Shown in pieces: positions 14,401 through 22,968 of a DNA stretch of 34,568 nucleotides (the first letter of the stretch is position 1; every line of letters starts with the position of its first letter). The position numbers were made by a program, and so were the translations under genes. Source of the DNA: a virus; IMG/VR virus record IMGVR_UViG_3300025151_000142, positions 1-34,568 of that record. One strand, written 5' to 3'. The notes beneath the pieces were generated by a model that saw only the letters and a program-made list of their open reading frames with translations, did no database searches and was not told where the DNA came from.

Positions 14401-17400
14401 GTGATGGTTAGCCGTTTTGTTGATGATGCACCATCTGCTGCTCCTGTATAAAACTCAAGCTGACCAGAAGACGATCTAATTTCTAAATCATTACCCGCGA
14501 GCTGCATATATGCCTGATAGTCGCCACCATCATTTAATTTGATGGCTGGAATGCTAGCTCTATAGATCTCAACAGCTGCACCTGGACTGTCCGTACCTAT
14601 ACCGACGTGTCCGCCACTATTAATTCTTAGAGCTTCAGTATTTCCCGTAGAAAATACCATACTATCAACGCTGTGCTGGTAATAGATACGTCCTGCTCGG
14701 TTTTCCGCATTTCCATTTGTGCCGTCTGCAAAATGGATTGCTCCATAAGGAGAACTACCACCACTTCTAATAGTGATACCTGCATTGCCGGATTCATCGG
14801 CAACTAGAAGAGTTTGTGCAATGCCATCGTAAGAAGTATTGTTGTTTGCGCCAATGCCAACTCGTCCAGAGCTGTCAATCCGCATCCGCTCTGCGCCAGC
14901 AGTTGCCCATTTCAAATAATTTGCGCTGTGATCGTACTGAACATATCCTTGATATTCTGCAGAACCAGAAGTACCATCAGAAAAGAAAATTGTTCCAACA
15001 CTGCTTGTGCCAGAGCGTAAGGTAATTCCACAATGTCCAGAGTCTGCAATAGTTAAATTATCAGCAGTTGCTTCTCCTTCGGTTGTAGTTCCAATTAACA
15101 CTCTTCCCGAGCTGTCGAGAGTTAACTTTTCAGTACCATTGACATGGAATATATGACTAAAAGCCTCGTATTTAGCGTTTGCCCATCTGGTTGCAGTACC
15201 GCCAGTAAAATATATTGAGTTGGTTGCATCTCCGTTAGCATTTGCACCAGCTGTAGTTGCTAAATTTAAAACTCTATCAGCTGTTCCTGTTGTTAAAACT
15301 GAAAGCTTTTGTCCGGGTGATGAATTTCCAATTCCTACATTGCCAGAGCTGGTGATCCTCATTGCTTCATTATTACCAGCACCAGTCGAAAGAGTTTCGA
15401 ATGCCAGAGAATCTCCGTCATGACGATAGATAATTCTTCCGCGTCCTGACGTGCCATCAGAGAATAAAAGCTCTTGTTGTGCAGAAGAGCTAGTGCTCTT
15501 AAACTCTAAGTTTCCTGTTGCACCTAATCTTAATCGTTCAGTTATCGTTCCATCTACAGAAGTAGAGAAACGCATGCCACCTGTATCATCACCAATACCA
15601 TCAATAGCACCACCATCATTAGCTGTATTATCTAAAAGAAGACGCGAATAATTAGTAGCATGGTCACGTTCAATATGAACGGTTGGATAACCTCCTTTAA
15701 CATGCAAGGCAGCATCTGGACTTGCGCCAATTCCAACATCTCCTGAGCTATTAATGTGAATAGCCTCGACTTCAGCTGATCCGCCAACATTAAAAGTGAT
15801 TGGACTATTTGCATAGCTAAGAATACTTGTCTCAGCAGATGTCGCATTAAATTCTGCTCGTAATGTTGAACCTGTATAGAAACCAAGTGACGGAGCGTTG
15901 TTATCTTGAATCGACAATAACTTTCCAGGACTGTCAGTTGCAATTCCAACTAGGCCTGTGTTTTTAACAACAATACTTTTGTTATTATTCGATAGCAACT
16001 CAAGATCAAAATTACCAGTTGTACCAACTTGCAGGACACTTGCTGAGTTCAGGACTGAACTATCGCCGCTTGGCTGACTAAAGGATCCGTTAACTGTTAA
16101 GTTGCCAGGAATAGTAATATTGCCAGAACTGTCAATTGTTAATCTTGAAGTTGTATTAGATGCTGTGCAGAATTTAAACGAATTGGTTGCATGTACATAT
16201 TGAATTAAACCAGCATCTTCATCATCAGTATCACCAAAATTAATGTCTGAAGAAGCAGCATTGCCAGCTACAATCGCAATCTTTGCGCCATGTCCTGTCG
16301 TAGAACTTCGTTGGAATAAAGCAACTGTTTGTGATTGAGCTGTGAAAGTGCTTCCCGATTGCCGAACAACTAAATTTGCAGATGGATTTGTCTCGTTAAT
16401 ACCGAAATTACCTGAGCTAGTAACACGGATGCGTTCAGCATTTGCAGTGTAGTCATAAACAGCCAGTTGACCATCAACGCTTGTGTACCAACCATATTTA
16501 CGTCCGCCACTGCCCGTTGATTCAAGCAGCATTCTTGCAGTGGTGCTATCAGTTATCTGCAGCGTTTTTGTTGATGCAGTGGAGGTAGGCGAACCACCAA
16601 TACCAAAATCACCATCTGGGTCAAATCTGGCAACTTCACCATCGACATTAGAAAACTTCAGTGACCCACCACTGCCTAGGTATTTAATACCTGCAGATCC
16701 GTTTGTTCCTGTCTGCCCTAACTCAAGATAATAACCACCTGAAGTTGTTCCACCAACTTTTAAAGCATAATCATCATCGTTAATAACCTCAAGTTTTCGA
16801 CTTGGACTGGTCGTATTAATGCCAACATTTCCAGTACTGTTAATAACAGCCTTCACTCCAGCATTAACGGTAAAGCTCAGTTGATTGTCAGTATGAGCGT
16901 ATTGAATTTTTGCTATATCATTATCTTGCGGATCAGCAAATGCTAAATATCCACTTTTATTATTTGGAGAGCCAATTGTAATCCCCCCATCATCATCGTT
17001 TTCAATGAATAATGTGTCATGAGTAGTATTCGGTGTTACTCCGCTTTCGCCTTCTTTGACATGCAGGATGCCTACCGGAGATACTTCGTTGATACCGACA
17101 CGACCTTCTGTATCAATTCGGAGCCTCTCATTCGAGGATCCATTGGTATAGAACCGAAGAGGGCCAGTTGTATCTGTTCCGATGAATGCACCGTCGCTAG
17201 CTGAAGTTCCAGCTGGACCTAAACGTAAGGTTGAATTGCTTTGTGTTTGACGAATATAAGCATTACTCGCATTTGAAATATCAAGTGCATGGCTTGGGGA
17301 AGATACACCAAAACCTACATTGCTTGTAAAGTTAGCAGTGCCGCTAATGTCAAGAGTATTGGTGACATCTAAATCAGCAATTGTCGTTAATAGAGGTTCA

Positions 17401-17699
17401 GCTCTAACCCATGCACTACCTGTATAGACATAAAGTCTATTGTCATCAGTATCGAAATACTGGTTACCAGCTACTGGATTTGATGGGGCAGTAGCAACAA
17501 TTGGGACTTGTGTTTGTCCCATCCCAACTGCGTTTTCACCGCTAATTCTAACTACTTGATTATTACTATCCTTCATGAAAATAGAAGGATCAGTAGTGCT
17601 AAAATTAACTGCTAACTCTCCATATTCCAGCTGATCTGCACTTGGAGTTTTTGCACTACCACTAACTAATACACTACTGCGCTTCAGCTGAATTTTCAT
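11427..17699 (-). CDS. Giant repetitive tail fibre / receptor-binding protein (2090 aa)
   Basis: Residues 1-100 (MKIQLKRSSVLVSGSAKTPS, then QLEYGELAVNFS and a NQYFDTDDNRLYVYTGSAWV segment) match the virion-attachment start of cyanomyovirus and other fibres. The long shaft contains about twenty copies of a loop-and-strand motif of the type SG(N/R)VGIG..SP or TGNAEF.G, alternating with sugar-binding-like beta segments (LRLGATGNLEF, ERMRIDSSGRVGIG). This implies a long beta-structured, probably trimeric rod. No S74 intramolecular chaperone signature is visible at the end; the last ~100 residues form a different beta domain (SFNIGYGSLFVITV, ending YAVAIFGTFT), probably the receptor-binding tip. 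It is 18 percent of the window. It probably sets host range, and repeat number may vary by recombination. Confidence 0.85.
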   Translation of the reverse strand: MKIQLKRSSVLVSGSAKTPSADQLEYGELAVNFSTTDPSIFMKDSNNQVVRISGENAVGMGQTQVPIVATAPSNPVAGNQYFDTDDNRLYVYTGSAWVRAEPLLTTIADLDVTNTLDISGTANFTSNVGFGVSSPSHALDISNASNAYIRQTQSNSTLRLGPAGTSASDGAFIGTDTTGPLRFYTNGSSNERLRIDTEGRVGINEVSPVGILHVKEGESGVTPNTTHDTLFIENDDDGGITIGSPNNKSGYLAFADPQDNDIAKIQYAHTDNQLSFTVNAGVKAVINSTGNVGINTTSPSRKLEVINDDDYALKVGGTTSGGYYLELGQTGTNGSAGIKYLGSGGSLKFSNVDGEVARFDPDGDFGIGGSPTSTASTKTLQITDSTTARMLLESTGSGGRKYGWYTSVDGQLAVYDYTANAERIRVTSSGNFGINETNPSANLVVRQSGSTFTAQSQTVALFQRSSTTGHGAKIAIVAGNAASSDINFGDTDDEDAGLIQYVHATNSFKFCTASNTTSRLTIDSSGNITIPGNLTVNGSFSQPSGDSSVLNSASVLQVGTTGNFDLELLSNNNKSIVVKNTGLVGIATDSPGKLLSIQDNNAPSLGFYTGSTLRAEFNATSAETSILSYANSPITFNVGGSAEVEAIHINSSGDVGIGASPDAALHVKGGYPTVHIERDHATNYSRLLLDNTANDGGAIDGIGDDTGGMRFSTSVDGTITERLRLGATGNLEFKSTSSSAQQELLFSDGTSGRGRIIYRHDGDSLAFETLSTGAGNNEAMRITSSGNVGIGNSSPGQKLSVLTTGTADRVLNLATTAGANANGDATNSIYFTGGTATRWANAKYEAFSHIFHVNGTEKLTLDSSGRVLIGTTTEGEATADNLTIADSGHCGITLRSGTSSVGTIFFSDGTSGSAEYQGYVQYDHSANYLKWATAGAERMRIDSSGRVGIGANNNTSYDGIAQTLLVADESGNAGITIRSGGSSPYGAIHFADGTNGNAENRAGRIYYQHSVDSMVFSTGNTEALRINSGGHVGIGTDSPGAAVEIYRASIPAIKLNDGGDYQAYMQLAGNDLEIRSSSGQLEFYTGAADGASSTKRLTITNTGNAEFDGAIASAGEIKVQGSSTPTGLSSRISKYGSLLIGTSSDSVGDARLSIDSGNGNINTIGSINLTPSSGTAKLTLGSSSVSGGSYTNYHGASGTKTWFVGSNYNVAGALEFWQSTANGGTTPGSTPAMMIDSSGRVLIGGHTSGNYQLEVRGAGSQGLLVGSTDSNAAQIILDGDSNGDGTGADYASILHSAAGNIEINNRKDAGIIFKTGSSETIRATITSTGNAEFGGDVSVGNVSQIVIKDSGIFLKDTGNASSSNSNLILDTNGSATFGNYTSTTASSAKLWNNNSYGLYVNGLGDSTHRAFAVYKVNSTAGYKASIFHDGSASFASDAQFGTGAADARITIGSHGTAGTNNSVHIRADSANLLFMSGSAGVTKFEQNGTQRLLINDAGNVMIGAGDPSVDLHVKAAATGDHTVRIEGTGASGDTVLNLKGATNDWQIAAPNSASVYGLVFKDITNNRIPLFLNSSGNAEFAGSITTSSLSAQNSTTASWFQTGTVLAGAHYVWAAKNSSSNVWHSGLQTDGDLYLGGDLTSDANIGIRGSDGTGFFGGDAEDRITLDPGSGSYDSDPSVAVIAGKTNNGLEGAFKIRRYDNSNNYTDKVIIDYAGNFGIGNTFVPAGSANNTLGAINKGMLIQGSDSAVGIRLQSSDGNGGIMEMFAENGGFSFDTRGSGFIRFKSSGSEFARIDGSSGYLGVGKDSDITYRITLPEGSGDANRIGWISGSGNRKASIDCGNTDSLVFRTGASENARLTLNSGGNAVFTGQVSADSASGAFQASRTDGGGNHVFRGGTSSSNYTSLITAAGSATFDDGLNAGGIHNGNRKFSVQSTGEATINTESTGSTKVFTVKTGASSTDVAHITADGDASFGGEVKVTTAKEAYKSNGTFTVDNDATTSFNIGYGSLFVITVTNCSEVTNGTSGAFFANTASSTIMEISDPFGDFTANNNVANTTGVTKTAGSNLITIRNDLGASATYAVAIFGTFT

Positions 17700-17754
17700 G
17701 GTAAAAACCTATATAGACTGGATAAAAACCCTTTTCTTATTATAAAACACGTAA

Positions 17755-18000
17755 TTATAATTTACCGTTGTCTTTAGCCTCGTCGATACTCATGACTTTT
17801 GTGAACTGCTCAAGGTTTTGAGTAATTTGTTCTCGCAGAAGTCGATTTAAAATATGTTGATAGCGCATCATCAGTGACGAGCACTGCTTAAGCTGCTCTC
17901 GCAAGACATTAATATCAGTACATTTATCAATGTCATCATTAATGATACGCTGCCTTAATTTGTCTTCAAGCTTCAACTCAAAATCTTCCGAGTTAAACAT
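17755..18000 (-). CDS. Small helical cyanophage protein (81 aa)
   Basis: A highly helical protein (MFNSEDFELKLEDKLRQRII, then LREQLKQCSSLMMRYQHILN) whose sequence resembles conserved short ORFs of cyanomyoviruses, as I recall. It is probably a coiled-coil dimer. An ATAAATATA element lies 16 nt upstream (18017-18025), similar to T4-type late promoters. It sits between the 618-aa structural protein and the tail fibre, so a fibre-assembly or chaperone role is possible but unproven. Confidence 0.65.
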   Translation of the reverse strand: MFNSEDFELKLEDKLRQRIINDDIDKCTDINVLREQLKQCSSLMMRYQHILNRLLREQITQNLEQFTKVMSIDEAKDNGKL

Positions 18001-18050
18001 AATTGATATTGCTAATTATATTTATGCTAACTCTCTGAAAGCAATGACGT

Positions 18051-19907
18051 TTAAAACTCAGTTTTAAGAATTACATATGCAAGTTCAGCATCATCCATAT
18101 TCAATGCTTCAGCCATTGAAAAAATAATTTCGATCATTGACAGATCGCTCCTTTCATAACTTAATGTAATCTCGTCACCGACATCATTAATTTCCTGTTC
18201 AAGTTTATCTTCAAACTTTGAACGAGTAGCAAACGATGGATATGAATCTGGCTCCTTCGTCTTAATGCGATTAATAAATTTAGAAGCAATTGAATGTTTG
18301 CATTGTTTGTATGACCCTTTATATTCTTTAGTTGCCCACGACTGCATCAGACCAGCAGTTTCTGTCAATGCACCTTCAGTAAAACGATCGAGACTTTTTG
18401 CAGTTGGAATTGGATATTGTTTCTGTCGGTTGACTTTGCGGTTGCTACTGCTTTCAGTAGCTTGAGGCATTCTTAATTGAGCATGTGAATGGTCCGGACA
18501 GCTACATGCATAAACAGTCGCTGGAACCAAAGGATTAGAAGTATTAAAAACTGCACTTGACCATGGATCGATATCAGTTTCCAGTCTCTTCCAAAGTGCT
18601 AATTCTGTTCCACTTGCATCATACTTTCGTTCGTGATTGTAGCTTCCATCTGCATCGTAATCAACAACTTCCTTTGTAAAAGAGTTCTGCGCAAATATAA
18701 GAGTTGCTTGATTTCCCAATGGTACAAATAATTTTATTTCACTAGTAAAAGGTATTGACGTTAATTCAACTGTTGTGTTCAACTCTTTCACCGATTTAAT
18801 AGTGAAAGGATTAATGATGAATGATGCGGTTGTTGCTTCACTTTCAATAACCTCAGCAGTTAGATACTTTTTGCCAAAATACTTTTGATAGTCATTTTTG
18901 TCAACAACATAAGTTCCATCAATTACATACGAAGCAGACGTCGATGAGAATAAAGATGTTAACCCTGAGATATCAAGCAGGCTAGGTGGCAGCTCTTGAT
19001 TCTGATCTAGTAAATCAACTGAAATACTTGTCTTTGTCAAGTCTACGTCGATAGCTGCAAAGCGTTCGTTACCTTCAAAAGTTTCATACGTAGATCCTTC
19101 TGCAAACGTAAACGATGAGTTAATTGTTTGCTCTACATAAAACTCTTTTACGTATGCAAGTTTATTCACTAATACTTGGAAATCTCCACCGGCATTTTGA
19201 ACAACCGAAGATGCTGCTAATGCAGTTTTATCGATAATAAGTTTAATTGTTGTAGGCTTTGATCGTAACGATTTTCCAATATAAATACTTGGTTTACCTT
19301 GGCTTGTAAGTATGTTTTTCAAAGATGCTTCCGATTCCCCATCACTTATTCTTTCACCTATCATTGTGCGAAGCATAAATGAATTTGCAGTCGTATTTAT
19401 ATCAACGTATATTTCTTTGTTTTCAAAATTATCTGTGTAGACAAGTTTATCGTTCTGTACGGCATTAACTGTTCCCAACGATGGAGGGTTGACTGGAGTT
19501 CTTACTAATACATAGTGATTAGCAGTATCTGAATTTGTAGTGGCAAATCTATAACCGTCAAATTTAACGTTAATTTCTCCCGCCGTTCCTTGATACAATT
19601 TGGTATTGATCTCGAAGTCTACATACTTTTCGCTTGTTACATCGTATGGATCAAAATTAGGATTAATGCGTTGCAAACGATTCCACGCTGCTCGCATGTA
19701 AAATTCAAAGCCTTTTCTCCAACGACTCCATCCGCTGTCAATATCATATTGCTCAATGGCACTACGAGTTATTGTAGAACCAAATGTACGATCACTTGGA
19801 TATAAACCCGCAGCGCCTGGAGACTTACTACGATCAACTTTATTGTTTACTTTTTTAAAACCAAATGACGATGCGTTACCAAAGCCATTTTGTTTCCTAG
19901 GCATCAA
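18051..19907 (-). CDS. Virion structural protein with a SWIM-like Cys/His pattern (618 aa)
   Basis: The N terminus is basic and Gly-rich; residues 60-460 are mainly beta-strand, as in tail or baseplate proteins. Near the C terminus, ACSCPDHSH (C468, C470) and QCKHSIASKF (C536, H538) reproduce the CxC...CxH order of SWIM zinc fingers, including the typical CPD and CKH-I-A contexts, but with an unusually long 65-residue spacer. The last 60 residues are helical. It overlaps the upstream 160-aa gene by four bases. Position, upstream of the fibre gene and downstream of other virion genes, suggests tail, baseplate or fibre connector. The zinc-finger reading is inference. Confidence 0.65.
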   Translation of the reverse strand: MMPRKQNGFGNASSFGFKKVNNKVDRSKSPGAAGLYPSDRTFGSTITRSAIEQYDIDSGWSRWRKGFEFYMRAAWNRLQRINPNFDPYDVTSEKYVDFEINTKLYQGTAGEINVKFDGYRFATTNSDTANHYVLVRTPVNPPSLGTVNAVQNDKLVYTDNFENKEIYVDINTTANSFMLRTMIGERISDGESEASLKNILTSQGKPSIYIGKSLRSKPTTIKLIIDKTALAASSVVQNAGGDFQVLVNKLAYVKEFYVEQTINSSFTFAEGSTYETFEGNERFAAIDVDLTKTSISVDLLDQNQELPPSLLDISGLTSLFSSTSASYVIDGTYVVDKNDYQKYFGKKYLTAEVIESEATTASFIINPFTIKSVKELNTTVELTSIPFTSEIKLFVPLGNQATLIFAQNSFTKEVVDYDADGSYNHERKYDASGTELALWKRLETDIDPWSSAVFNTSNPLVPATVYACSCPDHSHAQLRMPQATESSSNRKVNRQKQYPIPTAKSLDRFTEGALTETAGLMQSWATKEYKGSYKQCKHSIASKFINRIKTKEPDSYPSFATRSKFEDKLEQEINDVGDEITLSYERSDLSMIEIIFSMAEALNMDDAELAYVILKTEF

Positions 19908-20386
19908 TAGAACCCGCCTTGTGCTCCAATAACTGGACTGTCATCTGAATTAACAGGACTTGTTCCTTGAAGTGATACCCAAAGGTTAGATCCTTTTGGT
20001 ATATAGAGAGCATTTAATTGAGCATCGGAGCCAACTTGCGCAACTGGCGCTAAAATATTTGGAAGATCAGTAGATGATGTTCTTACTCCTTTAGTCGTAG
20101 AACTAGCTAGTTTGCCAATATAAACTGCTTCTGTTGGACGCAAAAAATCAATCGCCGTACTTAAATAAAACAGAAGTGTGTACGCAGTTGTTGAACGCGC
20201 AATAACATATAGATCCTCAATAATTGCCCCATCATTGGCATTGCAATTTACAAGAATAGCTGATTCATTCGTGCCAGTAATATCCAAGTTAGTGGCGTGG
20301 CCAGACACTAGTGTGTTTGCTTTAATAGCCGAATGAAATACTCGGTCAATTAAAAGTGGTTGTTTATTTGTAGCTGTTGTTGCCAT
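19904..20386 (-). CDS. Beta-rich virion protein (160 aa)
   Basis: A Ser/Thr/Ala-rich protein with alternating hydrophobic residues (AIIEDLYVIARSTTAYTLLF, then YIPKGSNLWVSL) that looks like a jelly-roll or Ig-like virion protein. GAGGTAA lies just upstream of the ATG, a good ribosome site. It overlaps the 618-aa gene by four bases, so the two are probably translated together and may work together in the tail. Confidence 0.6.
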   Translation of the reverse strand: MATTATNKQPLLIDRVFHSAIKANTLVSGHATNLDITGTNESAILVNCNANDGAIIEDLYVIARSTTAYTLLFYLSTAIDFLRPTEAVYIGKLASSTTKGVRTSSTDLPNILAPVAQVGSDAQLNALYIPKGSNLWVSLQGTSPVNSDDSPVIGAQGGFY

Positions 20387-20397
20387 TGTTATTTACC

Positions 20398-21084
20398 TCA
20401 AGCAGGTGGAGTGTTTCTTGCGCCCATACCCATGTTCATTCCCATGGGTTTGACTGATGCATCTGATTGCCCTTGAAGCCCAAGGCTATCAGCGCTTTGC
20501 ATTGTGTTTTGCATCGCGATAGCTCCTGGATTCGTAATGGCTTCTTCAATACTGCCTAGTGGCATCATGCCCATTGGGCCAGGCAGATAAGGAGGTGGAG
20601 TTTCTTGACCATACAATTTACTAGCTTGCGTTGCTGCAGATTGTGCAAGACCCATGCTTGGAAGCATATCCATCGTCTCAATTCCAGGCTGCATTTGCTC
20701 GTTATAGTTTGTTTGATTCAAGCGAGTGCCAGGAATAACATTTTGGCCTAAATTTGAACGTTGGGAAAATCCAACTGTTCCAAGTTTATCTGCTGCATCA
20801 GGAGCAAGCACATCGTCTCCGTATGCCGTTTGAGGTGCTCCTGAAATAGTCCCTCTTTGTGGCTGGCCCCCACCCATTGATTCTGCAACTTGAGGGTTGT
20901 TCATCAAATTACCTTTTCCTTGCGGCTGGTTAGGAATAGGCTGCGCAGGCATTCCCATGTAGCCCATTGAATTGTTATTGGATGGTGGCGATCCGGGCAT
21001 GGTGGTATTAGACATTGCCACCTGTGAAGGATCTACATCACCTGCTGCTTTACGTCGATTAATTTTCTGATTATTCATGTTCAA
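20398..21084 (-). CDS. Met/Gly/Pro/Gln-rich low-complexity protein (228 aa)
   Basis: Composition is dominated by Met, Gly, Pro, Gln and Asn (for example MGYMGMPAQPIPNQPQGKGN), with no folded domain visible. Such disordered proteins occur in phage virion clusters as assembly factors or internal proteins. It overlaps the 143-aa gene by four bases, indicating co-translation. Confidence 0.6.
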   Translation of the reverse strand: MNMNNQKINRRKAAGDVDPSQVAMSNTTMPGSPPSNNNSMGYMGMPAQPIPNQPQGKGNLMNNPQVAESMGGGQPQRGTISGAPQTAYGDDVLAPDAADKLGTVGFSQRSNLGQNVIPGTRLNQTNYNEQMQPGIETMDMLPSMGLAQSAATQASKLYGQETPPPYLPGPMGMMPLGSIEEAITNPGAIAMQNTMQSADSLGLQGQSDASVKPMGMNMGMGARNTPPA

Positions 21085-21512
21085 GCACCGTAAACTTGTG
21101 GGCGATTATTAAGTCCTTGATACTGGCCTCCTTGCTGCATCATTGCAATTCTAGCCATTGCATTTTGATTCATAGAGGTAGGATCTGTTTGTGGCTCTAC
21201 TGTTGATGAGACACCTCCAGCCAAGAAACCTGTTTGATTGTATGGATCAGAAATAACGGAGTTTCCAGCGCTATCAGTTGATGGTTTAAAGTTACCAACT
21301 TGGCCATCAAGAATATCACCGGTTACCATATTAGGGTTGCCATATTGTGGGCTGCGAGACATTTTGGCTTCATAGCCAGGACCAAATGTTTGAACCTGCT
21401 GCATTCCCCACATATAGCTATTAATAGCATCAGCTTGAGCTAGGGCAGCTGCTTTCTTGGATTCGAAATCAGTATCCCTATTCCGTCCCATGGTAATTTT
21501 TTGTGTTGCCAT
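21081..21512 (-). CDS. Hypothetical virion-cluster protein (143 aa)
   Basis: A Gln/Met/Gly/Asn-rich protein with a short helical N-terminal region (SKKAAALAQADAINSYMWGM) and a mostly disordered remainder, similar in flavour to its downstream neighbour, which it overlaps by four bases. TAGAATAGA lies 23 nt upstream (21536-21544), so it probably begins a late transcript. The function is unknown. Confidence 0.6.
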   Translation of the reverse strand: MATQKITMGRNRDTDFESKKAAALAQADAINSYMWGMQQVQTFGPGYEAKMSRSPQYGNPNMVTGDILDGQVGNFKPSTDSAGNSVISDPYNQTGFLAGGVSSTVEPQTDPTSMNQNAMARIAMMQQGGQYQGLNNRPQVYGA

Positions 21513-21547
21513 AGTAATTTTTTCTAATGCCTAGATCTATTCTACAA

Positions 21548-22030
21548 TTATCGCCAATATTCGTTTAAAAAGATCCGACTACCAACTGCTGTATCTGCTG
21601 GACCTGGAACTGACAAAATAAATTCTGAACCTGAACGTTCGTACGCATATCGTCTTGTTTCAGGCCTCCTGTAGTTTGGTACATACAGTGTTTCAGCTAG
21701 TCGGTCAACTTCACGCAGATAGATTTCCCTGAAGTATTCATCACCTTTCAGTGGATCAGATGTTGAAATCGTACGTTGAACGTCACCAGCAATTTGCTCT
21801 AATCGACTGTAGTTAGGAGATCCGGCTGAGCTTGTTGGGAAGTATTCACTATTTTCCCAAGCTGTGTCACAACGTCGTATTTGATATTCAATCTGAGTGT
21901 ACCAGTACTCATCAGGAATCAATGCCATTGCTTCTTCCAAACGGGCTCTATCACCTGCTGGAATTTGAGCACCGGCATTAAAACCTAAGTGAAATCTTGT
22001 TTTAGATTTTAAGTATTCATTTAATTCCAT
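21548..22030 (-). CDS. Hypothetical virion protein (160 aa), possible connector
   Basis: A well-folded looking, charged protein with many Tyr and Arg (DEYWYTQIEYQIRRCDTAWE, then YFREIYLREVDRLAETLYVP) and a C-terminal segment SRIFLNEYWR. Its start overlaps the preceding stop by one base (TAATG). Its place after the capsid block and before tail genes is where head-tail connector proteins usually sit, but no signature supports that strongly. Confidence 0.55.
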   Translation of the reverse strand: MELNEYLKSKTRFHLGFNAGAQIPAGDRARLEEAMALIPDEYWYTQIEYQIRRCDTAWENSEYFPTSSAGSPNYSRLEQIAGDVQRTISTSDPLKGDEYFREIYLREVDRLAETLYVPNYRRPETRRYAYERSGSEFILSVPGPADTAVGSRIFLNEYWR

Positions 22031-22428
22031 TAGATGATCCCTTGCTGACTAAGCGCTTTACCTAACAAGTTTTCCAAAATAATTTTATCCATCTCAGTTA
22101 CATCACCCTGAGCCTGGATCTTGGCTAAAAGCTTCGCTTCTGCTGGAGCTTCTTGCATGGCTGCATTTTGATAGGCAGCTCCTAATCCACCACCAACAAT
22201 TGCGCCAAGCAGTCCTCCTGCCATACGTGCACCAGGCTTCATAAGGCGGTTTCTACCTGTCATGTTGCCAATGCCTTTGCCAATAGCGTGAACAGGAATT
22301 CCTGCTAACACTCCACCAATTGCACCACCTGCCGCTCCAATTCCAGCAATATCCTGAACTGACGGACGCTCTTGATTCTCTTTAATAATTTGAGCCAATA
22401 ACAGCTCTTCAGGACTAGGGACCGCCAT
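22030..22428 (-). CDS. Glycine-zipper membrane-active protein (132 aa)
   Basis: Two Gly/Ala-rich hydrophobic stretches with GxxxG spacing (GIGAAGGAIGGVLAGIPVHA and GGLLGAIVGGGLGAAYQ) are flanked by helical charged ends. Such glycine zippers insert into membranes and are found in phage DNA-ejection proteins and some holins. TAAACTAGTA lies 19 nt upstream (22448-22457) and GAAGGAAG directly before the ATG. A DNA-ejection role fits its virion-operon context. Confidence 0.6.
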   Translation of the reverse strand: MAVPSPEELLLAQIIKENQERPSVQDIAGIGAAGGAIGGVLAGIPVHAIGKGIGNMTGRNRLMKPGARMAGGLLGAIVGGGLGAAYQNAAMQEAPAEAKLLAKIQAQGDVTEMDKIILENLLGKALSQQGII

Positions 22429-22454
22429 CTTCCTTCAACGTATGTATTACTAGT

Positions 22455-22886
22455 TTAACTAATGAAGATAAGGTCTTCTTCAATTAGTTGTTCCCAGTTA
22501 ACGCGAGGGATATTTTCAAGCTGTTTAAGGTTACTAAATCTTTCTCCTGACAATGACATACGTAGCTCTACAATTTTTTTGGCAGTTGAATAGCCGACTC
22601 CAGGCAAACGTTTTGCAATTTGTTCTGGTGGAGCTGTGTTTAAGTTCAAACGTGTATCTTCAAGAGGCACAACACGCTCAGGTAGTTTTTCTTCTTTCTC
22701 TACAGCAATTTCAGGAGCTGCAATTTTTGAAAGCCGTCCTTTCTCTGTGTCATACGGAACTAAATGATCGCAGCCGACATAGCTTACATTGCCTGCACTA
22801 TCGCGAATCATTGCATATTCCTTGTCGTGTTTGCTGATAAATTCAACCAGCTTACCCGTCCTAGTATCTTGGAATAAATTTGACAT
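22455..22886 (-). CDS. Helix-hairpin-helix (ComEA-like) DNA-binding protein
   Basis: Residues 79-143 form a double helix-hairpin-helix: LNLNTAPPEQIAKRLPGVGY, then TAKKIVELR and LKQLENIPRVNWEQL, close to ComEA/PilW-type modules that bind duplex DNA without sequence preference. Residues 1-60 look like a small beta domain (KLVEFISKHDKEYAMIRDS). It lies immediately past the terminator of the capsid transcript. A DNA-binding protein here might act in DNA packaging, ejection or as an internal head protein. Confidence 0.7.
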   Translation of the reverse strand: MSNLFQDTRTGKLVEFISKHDKEYAMIRDSAGNVSYVGCDHLVPYDTEKGRLSKIAAPEIAVEKEEKLPERVVPLEDTRLNLNTAPPEQIAKRLPGVGYSTAKKIVELRMSLSGERFSNLKQLENIPRVNWEQLIEEDLIFIS

Positions 22887-22920
22887 AATCTATCTTTAGC
22901 GTCACTATAATTATAGGCAC

Positions 22921-22946
22921 AAAAAAAGCGCCCGTGTTTGGACGCT
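22921..22946 (-). terminator. Rho-independent terminator after the capsid/decoration unit
   Basis: On the - strand, AGCGTCC and GGGCGCT pair (one wobble) around a six-base AAACAC loop and are followed by seven T. It ends transcripts covering the major capsid and decoration-like genes, allowing those to be expressed at higher level than the genes beyond. Confidence 0.85.
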
Positions 22947-22968
22947 CTTTCTGTATTGATCAAATGAA

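Noticed and set aside
12028-15651. Many short + strand frames and alternate - strand frames within the tail fibre
   Set aside because: They result from the repetitive Ser/Gly/Thr codons of the fibre gene and have no ribosome sites or domains.
11427-17699. Repeats as a CRISPR array
   Set aside because: Repeats are irregular in length, coding and in frame with the fibre protein, with no fixed spacer length.
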